Assembly: GCA_905221605.1 (NCBI GenBank)
Contig: CAJNDS010002374.1
Coordinates: 1-64,000, forward strand
Direction of reading: 5' to 3'
Origin: Symbiodinium natans
Taxonomy: Eukaryota > Sar > Dinophyceae > Suessiales > Symbiodiniaceae
DNA length: 64,000 nucleotides
Shown here one piece after another: positions 1 through 9,100 of the stretch. Numbering within the stretch: position 1 is the stretch's first letter; each line of letters opens with the position of its first letter. A model generated the notes under the pieces. That model was not told where the DNA came from, did no database searches, and was given only the letters and a program-made list of their open reading frames with translations. A program made the translations under genes and the position numbers.

Positions 1-1370
1 TAATTCATGTGTGAGAAATGATAATTGTTTTCGGTGACCCTTTGGGAAACATTGAAATGACAACCCATGTGCTTGCGAGCAAGTCGGGCTTGTGGGAAGG
101 CCCAGAACCCAGATACTTGCTCACAATATTCTCGCTGCCCCGGGGTTACATACAAAAACACCAATGCCCTCAAATACTTCCTAGTCTTTCGGTTTAGGAT
201 TACCGCCCTTTCCTCTCCATTTCTTTATTTGATATACAATACAGACACGCTACATACCTGCACGATGTGGGTAGAAATTCCTAGCTGTTCATGCAACACA
301 TAGGTTCCGGGGGCGAACTCAGCCGCTGCTTTTGTTTTTTTTTTTGGGGGGGGGGGGACTTTCCACAGAGGCAAGAAATGCTACAACTACAAAACGAAAC
401 ATTTCAACGAATTTCCATTAAAGAAACAGTTCCCGCCAAAGCAACCAATACCAAAAAACCGAAACAACCCAACAACAACAATTTTGCAGGACTCTTCGAA
501 AAACCAATTCCCACAAGACCAAAAAACCAATTCCCGCAAAACCCAAAAAACCAATTCCCACAAAACCAAAAAACAATACCAAAAAAAAACAAAAGAACCA
601 AAAAAACCAATTTTCCGGGACTCTGTGAAAGCTTTGGAGATAAGCTTACCAATCAAAAGTCCCGGAAAATTGTTTTTTTTGGTTTTTTTGGTTTTTTTGG
701 TTCTTTTGGTATTGGTTTTTTTGGTTCTTTGGGAATTGGTTTTTTGGGACTATGTCTTTTGGTTTCGGTGTCCCAGTTCCCCCTATGAGCCATGCACTCA
801 CATCCAAACACATAATCTGGCAGGTCGTTTTGGCTGCTTACTCGCATTACAGTTTGAACCTATCTCATACAGAAAAATGTATATTATATGCTACCCCCCC
901 CCCCCCGGCCGGCCCCCCTCCTAAACCTAGGTTTCGTACACTTTTGTCGTAAGGATGTGATACTCAGTTGCTTTGGATGAGTATCATGTAAGACCTTATG
1001 TGCTTGTGAGTCTTGCGGATAATTTGAAAAATGAGAATTGTTTTTGAGAAATGAGAACCATGTTGGGAGACCTGTGGAAAGCATTGAAATTGAAAAAAGA
1101 GATGTTTGTAGCAGCCCGCTGGAAGGTCCCAGGAAATAGTGAAAGGATATTTGCTCACAGTATTCTCGCGTCCCCGGGGGTTGCAGCAAAAGGTTTTATG
1201 CATCACCCTATGCGCTCGAAAACTTCCTAGTCTTATGGTTCGAGGCTTACCATCCTTCCTTCTCCATTAAATATCTGTCTTTGATATGCAAAAACACATG
1301 ATGTGTGTACTTATTCTGCTTTTTCTCTGCGTTTCCACAGGAGGCAAGCACTACAAACACAGGCAAGGTT
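1..1370. repeat. Diverged direct duplication (about 100-430 and 1105-1345)
   Basis: Two segments share the same order of motifs. Both have a 'tttgctcacaatattctcg'-like stretch, a 'ccccggggttaca'-like stretch, 'acttcctagtctt', a 'tctccatt' tract, a 'tttgatatacaa'-like stretch and an 'aggcaag' box, with many substitutions and small indels. Neither contains a credible ORF. A CCAAAAA foldback is embedded after the first copy. Nothing gene-like was seen. Confidence 0.6.
386..760. repeat. CCAAAAA-rich inverted repeat (foldback)
   Basis: The left arm (about 404-620) is built from CCAAAAAACCAATTCCC-type units and the right arm (about 655-745) from the reverse complement GGTTTTTTTGG. The centre holds 'aattttccgggact' near 610 and its reverse complement 'agtcccggaaaatt' near 656-671, separated by about 35 bases. 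The transcript could form a long hairpin. Overlapping ORFs in this region are low-complexity artefacts. Confidence 0.75.
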
Positions 1371-1435
1371 CAATTCCTATAGGTAACGCTGAAAACTGAA
1401 ACACGAGATCCTTTAATCCTATAGGGTGTCATACT

Positions 1436-1500
1436 GACATACATACATACGTACATACGTACATACGTACATACGTACATACGTACATACAGACATACGC
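1436..1500. repeat. ACATACGT microsatellite
   Basis: About seven units of ACATACGT (self-complementary ACGT core) in a row, starting with plain ACAT units and ending in ACATACAGACATA. It lies in gene-free DNA. Confidence 0.9.
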
Positions 1501-1895
1501 AGTTGTTGGGCTAACCCCGTGAAAGCTTTAGAGGTAAACCCTTAAAACCCCTGGACCTGCAAACCCTATAAGGTGTAAAGGTTTAAACACCTGCCTAAGG
1601 TCTGGGCATTTATACCTTAGCGCCTATACGGTTAAAAACCTTTGAACCCTTTAGAGCCCTATAGGGTTTCTCTATGGGCTTAGTTTTACATGCCTAAATC
1701 TTAAACCCTAAACCTTTAAATCTTAACCCTATAGGGATTAAAGGTTCGCCGAAATACGAACCTAAATGGTATAGGGTTAAGGTCTCAATACCTAAATCTT
1801 AAACCCTTAAGGTTTAAACTTTATGGGCTTAGGTTTACATGCCTAAATCTAAACCCTAAACCTTTAATTCTTAACCCTCTTGGGTTTAGCAGGGG
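1500..1895. repeat. Degenerate telomere-like tract (aaaccctaaacc / ccctataggg)
   Basis: This AT-rich tract contains repeated variants of 'aaaccctaaacctttaaatc', 'ccctatagggtt' and 'cttaggtttacatgcctaaatc'. It looks like decayed TTTAGGG-type repeat mixed with palindromic CCCTATAGGG units. No coding potential was seen. Confidence 0.55.
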
Positions 1896-3132
1896 CGGGA
1901 AGTCGCAGCATGTAAAACCCCAAAAACGCAGCGGCTGACTTCGCCCCCCGAACCAACACATACATCCTATGTACCTGTGCGACGCGTTAGAAATTCTACC
2001 TTTTCACACAACGCATATACTCTTCGTTTTTTGGAAAGAACACGAGGGACGAAGAGAAAGGACCTTCTCTTCCCATTTTCCTCGTCAAAAGGAAAAAAAA
2101 ATATCTGGATAGAATTGAAGAGAGAAGAGAGCGATGGAAAAGCAATGAGAAACAAGAAGGATAGCCTTTTCAGTCTATATAATGTTTCCTTCTTCTGATC
2201 GTTTGTTCTTCTGTCTTCGGTTTGTGCCTTGCCTTCCGCTTTTCCTTTGAAGAAGACAGAAAGGAAAGGGTGCGAATGGAGTTTCCTTTGCACGCTTTGA
2301 TGAGAGGAACACGTAAAGAAGAGAAGAGAAAAGAAGAGAAGACATGGAGACTGAGGACAGGGGGGGTTTCTTCCTCCTCTGACCTATCCATTTTCTGAAT
2401 AAGATAAAAGAGAAGCGCTCTTGTCCATTCTTTGTTGTGCAGTCTCTTCCTCTCTCGCTGAATGAGAAAAGAAAAGAGCAAGGCCACCGAAAAGGGACAA
2501 GGAGAACTTCTTCTTCGTTTCTTTAGCAGTTCCCTTGAGTTTCCTAAGCAAAAAAGAACAGAAGACCTGGGAATGCAGGAGAGAAAGAAAGCAAAGAGAG
2601 GGTGTAAGGGCACTCAGCGGCCTCCCTTCTTGCCACGAACAAAAACAATCCATCCTCCCCTCTTTTCCCGTCCATTAACTTCTCCTTTCCTTGTCCTCTT
2701 GTGTATTCATTTGTCACGTGTAAAAGAAAGCAAAGAAGAGAGAGGAGAGATAAGAGAGACGAGAGAGGATGATGGTGGCGAGATTCATGTGTATTCTTGC
2801 ATGTTCAGTTTTCCTGCTGTAAGAAAAGCGCTAAAGAAGTGGGAAAACAAAGACGATGCAGGATGAGTAGTGAGTGAAATTGGCGCCTTGCATATGTATT
2901 TGTCTTTCTGTAACGAGATAGACTACAGAACAGGGATAAGAGGGCAGAGGGAATTTCTTCGCCCTGTCGTATTCCTTTCTTCCAGACGAGAAGCAAATGG
3001 AGAAGACAAGATGGAAAGAGACATTCTTTGCTTCGCTGCAGATTGTGGGAAGAAAACAATGGGTTTAGAATCCAACAGTAGACTGCTTGGGGAACAAGGT
3101 TTCCCTTTGCTCTTTTTGTGAAAGTCGGGCAA

Positions 3133-3238
<106 letters not shown>

Positions 3239-4317
3239 AGAGAATGCGAAGGATGAAGGTAGGAGATGATCTGCAAGAAGAGAGCTGAACAAGATCGAGA
3301 AGAGAGGAGAGGGAGTTTCTTCTTCTTCCGCTTATGTATCCGTTGTTTTTTTTTCAAGCGTTCCTTGCTGTTTCCCTTCTACTGTGTCTTCCTCTCTTGC
3401 TGACTGAGAAAAGACAAGATTCTTAAGATCAAGGACAGCGAAAGGGACAGGGAAACCTTTTTCGCCTTTCTTATCTGTCCCTTTGAATCTCCTCAAACCA
3501 TGAACAGAAGACATAGGCACGCATGAGAGAAAGAAAGCAAATTAGAGCGAACACAGGAAATCAACCCTGCTCCAGGAAAAGAGGGAGCCCCTTTCTGCAA
3601 CTCACAAAACAATTTTTTCTTCCCTCTCTCTGATCGTCAGTTTGCTTCTTTTTGACCTGTCTTATTTTGCCCGTAAGAGAAGACAAGCACTCGGGTCAGC
3701 TCCTTGTCGTTTTCTCCCAGTTGTCTCTTCATGTCTTTTTGTGTATTCATTTGTTTCGTATGCAAGAAAAGAGCCAAAGCAGACGGAAAAGCGAGGAGTG
3801 CGTTTCCTCCCAGTCTTATGCGCTCATTCTTCTCAATAAGATAATAGAGAGAAGCACTCTGGTTCATTCTTTGCTGTTTTCATCCTACAATCTCTTCCTC
3901 TCTCGCTGAACGAGAAAAGAAGAGAGCAAGGGCAACGACAAGGTACAAGGAAAACTTCTTCCTACTTTTGTCCATTCTTTATTGTTTCCCCCCTGCAGTC
4001 TCTTCCTCTCTCGCTGAATGAGAAAAGAAAAGAGCAAGGGCAACGAAAAGGGACACGGAAAGCGTCTTCCTCTTTTTTTTGCAGTTCCCTTGAGTTTCCT
4101 AAGCAAAAAAGAACAGAAGACCTGGGAATGCAGGAGAGAAAGAAAGCAAAGAGAGGGTGTAAGGGCACTCAGCGGCCTCCCTTCTTGCCACGAACAAAAG
4201 CAATCCATCCTCCCCTCTTTTCCCGTCCATTAACTTCTCTTTTCCTTGTCCTCTTGTGTATTCATTTGTCACGTGTGTAAGAAAATATTTGGCTTCGAAC
4301 ATCCCCACCCTCTCTTG

Positions 4318-4625
4318 GTAGAGATACTCTGGGGTTGGGCACTCCAGCAACACTCTGGGGCTGGGCTCTCGAGGGAGACACTGGTTTGGGCTTCAGGGAG
4401 ACTCTGGGTTTGGGCACTGGGGTTGGGCCTCTGGGGTTGGGCCTCCAGAAACTCTGGGGTTGGAGACTCTGGGCTGGGCACTCCTGGAAACGGTGGGGTT
4501 GGGCGCCCTAGGGAGACTCTGGGGCTGGGCTGGGGTTGTCTGGGGTTGGGCACTCCAGGGCCACTCTAGAGTTGGGCACTCCAGGGACACTTTGAGGTTG
4601 GGCGCTCCAGGGATGAGCGAGGAGT
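4318..4625. repeat. GGGTTGGGC / ACTCCAGGGA minisatellite
   Basis: Roughly a dozen imperfect units such as 'actctggggttgggcactcc', about 20-25 bp each, G-rich on the plus strand. It sits exactly where the second copy of the local duplication is interrupted, so it arrived or expanded after that duplication. 4620-4690 carries three 'gggcgaggagaagagt' units. Confidence 0.85.
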
Positions 4626-5111
4626 AGACCGGGCGAGGAGAAGAGTTCCGGGCGAGGAGAAGAGTCCCGGGCAAGGAGAAGAGTTGAGGTCAAAATCAAA
4701 CAACCCCACACCGAGGGTGGGCAACAAAGAAGAGAGAAGGGAGATAAGAGAGACGAGCGAGGATGATGGTGGCGAGATTCATGTGCATTCTTGCATGTTC
4801 CGTTTTCCTGCTGTAAGAAAAGCGTGGGAAAAGAAAGACGTGGCAGGATGAGTAGTGACTGAAATTGGCGCCTTGTATATGTATTTGTCTTTCTGTAACG
4901 AGATAGACTATAGAACAGGGATAAGAGGGGAGGGGGAATTTCTTCGCACGCCCGACTTTCACAAAAAGAGCAAAGGGAAGCCTTGTTCCCCAAGCAGTCT
5001 ACTGTTGGATTCTAAACTCATTGTTTTCTTCCCACAATCTGCAGCGAAGCAAAGAAGGTCTCTTTCCATCTCGTCTTATCCATTTGCTTCTCGTCTGGAA
5101 GAAAGGAACAA

Positions 5112-5114
<3 letters not shown>

Positions 5115-5171
<57 letters not shown>
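5115..5171. repeat. (AG)n microsatellite, about 56 bp
   Basis: AG dinucleotide run homologous to that at 3137-3233, flanked on its right by the same 'gagagaatgcgaaggatgaa' sequence. Confidence 0.95.
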
Positions 5172-5178
<7 letters not shown>

Positions 5179-5599
5179 ATGCGAAGGATGAAGGTAGGAG
5201 ATGATCTGCAAGAAGAGAGCTGAACAAGATCGAGAAGAGAGGAGAGGGAGTTTCTTCTTCTTCCTCTTATGTATCCGTTGTTTTTTTCAAGCGTTCCTTG
5301 CTGTTTCCCTTCTACTGTGTCTTCCTCTCTTGCTGACTGAGAAAAGACAAGATTCTTAAGATCAAGGACAGCGAAAGGGACAGGGAAACCTTTTTCGCCT
5401 TTCTTATCTGTCCCTTTGAATCTCCTCAAACCATGAACAGAAGACATAGGCACGCAGGAGAGAAAGAAAGCAAATGAGAGCGAACACAGGAAATCAACCC
5501 TGCTCCAGGAAAAGAGGGAGCCCCTTTCTGCAACTCACAAAACAATTTTTTCTTCCCTCTCTCTGATCGTCAGTTTGCTTCTTTTTGACCTGTCTTATT

Positions 5600-6080
5600 T
5601 TGACTCATCTTCTTGCATTTTATCCTTTCTCCTTTGTAAGAACACAGCCAAAGAAGAGGCTGCGGGAGGGTGAACACCTTTTACCGACATATTCCCTTCA
5701 ATCTACTCGAATAGAAGACGGAACAGAAGACGTCGGAACACGAGAAAGAAGGCAACAGAGGGAGAATTACTGGAGTCTGCCATTTGCTTTTCCTGTCTCC
5801 TTTGTAAGAAAAAGCCAAAGAAGAGGTTGAAGAGGAGACGGAGGATGAAGAAGGCAAAATGGAAGGAATGAGCGGGCTCAACCCTGCTCTAGGGGGGGAA
5901 CCCCCTTTTGCAACGATCTCGTCTAGAAGAAAGGAACAAAGTGTGCGTGTGTGGGTGTGTTGTGTGTGGAGAACAATTAAAAGGTCATATCATACATAAA
6001 GGTTCCTGCCACATATATATATATATCACAAAAATTACATTATTCTTGCTACTCTTATTTTGATATACTCTCTATTTGTT
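5600..6080. other. No gene seen
   Basis: Purine/pyrimidine-biased unique sequence, then a GT-rich patch (5940-5970), a short (AT)n run near 6016 and AT-rich DNA. I looked here for the haem-binding exon of the P450-like gene and did not find one. Confidence 0.4.
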
Positions 6081-6120
6081 TACATGACCAGCCCATGTGT
6101 CGATCCTTCTGGCGGTTCAC

Positions 6121-6192
6121 CCGCCGGATTGCACCTGCGGGTGGCTTGAGGCGCAGCGACTCTTTCACGACCCGCAGGGTCACCGAGTCCTC
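6121..6192 (-). CDS. P450 K-helix exon (ExxR)
   Basis: The minus-strand frame reads EDSVTLRVVKESLRLKPPAG then AIRR. KESLRLKPPAG is a near-textbook P450 K-helix: Glu and Arg of ExxR are both present, followed by the RxxPP-type sequence. The exon can start after 'ccgcag' (AG then G) and end before a GT at 6120-6119. A TTTAGGG-like tract lies just upstream on the sense strand (plus 6218-6290). Confidence 0.7.
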
Positions 6193-9100
6193 CTGCGGCT
6201 TGGAAGGGTCTTTTGGGGTTTGGGGTTTTAGGGATTTAGGGCTTTAGGGTTTAGGGTTTTGGGGTTTTGGGTTTTGGGGTTTTAGGGTCCGCCGACCCTG
6301 GCGGCGTGTTGGATGGGAAAAGGAGGTGAAAACATAGGGGTCCTTTGTGAAAAAACCCCCAGTTGCTGGGCTTGGCTTTTTCCTCTATGCCCAACCCCTC
6401 CCCCCCCCCCCCCCCCCCGACCCACCCCCCCCCTTCCCCCCCCAACCCCCTTCCCCCCGACCCCACCCAACCCCACCCCCCCCCCCCCCTTTCCCCCCCT
6501 CCCCCCCTTGCCCCCCTTCTACCCCCCCCCCCCCTTCCAGTGGTCAGGTTGTTGGGGTTGAATGATGGGGCCTGCCCTCCTTCAAGCTGGCTTCAGCTCC
6601 TGTTTGGGTCCTGGTGCTACCCCCTACCCCCCCCCCCCCCCAAACGTTTCACAGAGGATCCTTTGAGCTGACGAGCGCGTTTAAACCTTTCAACTATGCT
6701 CCAGCGGAGTCGGCGGCTTGAGCCGGAGGCTCTTAAATTTTAGGGTTCAGGGTCTAGGACCTGGGGTTGTCTTACAGACTCAGGAGGGAAGCCTTGGAAC
6801 AGGGATCGGCGGCGCATTTGGATATCGACCCCCCATGCTCCGTCATGGAATGACAACCCTCGGACCCCCTGCCTGAACCCTAAACCCTAAACCCTAAACC
6901 CTAATCCCCAAACCCTACCCCAACAGCCCTAACACAGCAGGCGTCCTCAGGGCTCTTCATCTCAAGGTTCTCTGCAGCGACGCGCTGTATCCAGCTCGTG
7001 TGCTTGAACAGCCTCATGGTCCAGCTTGTTGGCAAGGCAGTAGACCACAAATTCAAAAAACAACTGATATTTTCTTACACATAGATATACAATATATATA
7101 TATATATATATTTATACATATGCATATATATATATAGATATATGTAGAGATAGATATGGTATAGCATACATGGCTGCATGAGATGCAGGCAGGCATGCAA
7201 ATGCCTAGGTCAACAGACCAACTTGATCACTGCAAAGCAGCCTTTTTTCAGAGCGACCCGAGGGTTCTCGCTCTACTTGGTAGTCCAGCAGCCATATGGT
7301 TTAGGGTTTAGGGTTTAGGGTTTAGGGATATTACAATAACCCGTACCCATTGTTGGTGTTGGTTACTTCAAAAGGGGGACCTTTAAATACCCGCAAAAGG
7401 GGCAAAGGGTACCACTGGGCTACCAAAACTGTAGAGTTCTCCGCATGTGCAGGTAAAGCCGGCCCTAATCCTGAGTGCTACACTGCGACTCTTGGGACTG
7501 TGTGCTCATCAGCACTTCACTGTGCTTGCAAAGTGGCTGCACCAGCAAGCATGGCAAGGCGTCTGCAGTGGTGAGCTTCCCGGCGATGAGGAGGGTGAAG
7601 ACCGTGTCTGAAATCTCCTCTGGTTTAGGGTTTAGGGTTGAGATTTCTGTTGGTGCCAAGACGACAACTGCTCTGTAAAGGCTCTACAGATCCGTCTCCC
7701 GCACATGTGGGTGCACCCCTAAACCCTAAACCCTAATATCACCCCCCAGGCCTATCTCCGCCTGGTTCTTAGTAGGGAATGAGGGAATGAGGGAATGAGG
7801 GAAGGAGGGAAGGAGGGAAGGAGGGAAGGAGGGAAGGAGGGAAGGGAAGGAGCTGTACATACTATGTAATCCCCTAAAGGGTATAAATAAATAAAAAAAA
7901 ATAAATAAATATATATATATATATATGCATATGTATATAGCACACACATATATATATATACATATATGTATAGGGCCCTCATTCCCTCATGTCCTACTAA
8001 GAACAACTTCCAAAGGGGGGGTCTGCAGATCTGTCCTCCTCCGTGAAGCCTTTGCCTTCTTCAGAGTCCTTCATGAGGTCGGCGATAATGTTCTGCCGAT
8101 GCTTATTTGGCTGTGCCATGACCTGAGCCGTCGAAATCAACTTCGAAGCCTTAAACCCTAAACCCTAAACCCTAATAAAAAGTCTCATGTGCGTTTCTTA
8201 ACTTTCAAGGTGCGCTTTGCGAGCTTGACATGCAAAGCGTCTTGCTCAAGAATGCTCAGAGCCCCAAACCAACTATAAAAAGCTTGCTGAGCTCGCCGGC
8301 CATGCAAACAGAACCCGAAACCCTAAACCCTAAACCCTATACCCAGTTCTCCAGCGTTCGACGCTGCGTCTTTGCGGGGTCCTGGTGGCCAATTGACTTG
8401 AGCCGCCGTGGACTGCAAGTCGCCAATCCGGCTTTGCAACCCTAAACCCTAAACCCTAAAAGCCCTAAACCCTAAACCCTAAACCCTAAACCCTAAACCC
8501 TAAACCCTAAACCCTAAACCCTAAACCCCAAAGACCGCCGGGACGTTCGTGCAGCTTCTCGGACCGCAGGCTGACTTTCCAGAACTTTGCGTTGTCCACA
8601 TCCTCACTTCTCTCGACTCGTCATCCGGCATTCGGTTTCTTCCCGGGCCGCCCCGGGGTTTAGGGTTTAGGGTTTAGGGTTTAGGGTTTAGGGTTTAGGG
8701 CTTAGGGTTCTGCTCCTTGGGCGCTCAGGAGTCTCGCAGCTTGCAGCAAGCAGCCAGCACATTGAGACGATCATGTCGGTCATGCCAAAGACCCCTAAAC
8801 CCTAAACCTAAACCCTAAACCCTCAACCCTAGACCCCAAAACCATACGTCATCAGGTTGAGAGGTCCAAGAGGGTTACGCGCAGCGAGTCGTAGCTCGTA
8901 GTTTGGCCGGGCCTTGGGCTTACATGTATCGTGAACTAGTGAGGGCGCGGTCCCTACCCGAGGCTAATTAACCTCAAGGTTTAGGGTTTAGGGTTTAGGG
9001 TTTAGGGTTTAGGGTTCAGGGTGAAGTCTGGACCCAAACCCGCAAATCAACACCCAGCCACCTTGGAGATCATCTGACAGACTTTGCTCCTTGCGATCAG

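Larger units (their letters stand above)
296..1967. repeat. Inverted repeat pair (296-335 versus 1931-1967)
   Basis: 'aacacataggttccgggggc' with the following 'gaactcagccgctgc' near 293-332 recurs in reverse complement near 1931-1967 with a few mismatches. The pair brackets about 1.6 kb containing the CCAAAAA foldback and the ACATACGT microsatellite. This could be the ends of a degenerate element or a scrambled local repeat. Confidence 0.5.

Noticed and set aside
1860-1967. Candidate P450 haem-binding exon on the minus strand (Gly-rich stretch with one Cys)
   Set aside because: Does not match FxxGxRxCxG and is part of an inverted repeat pair with 296-335.
6313-6671. Proline-rich plus-strand ORFs of 72-102 aa
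   Set aside because: Translation of a C-rich low-complexity block in all three frames.
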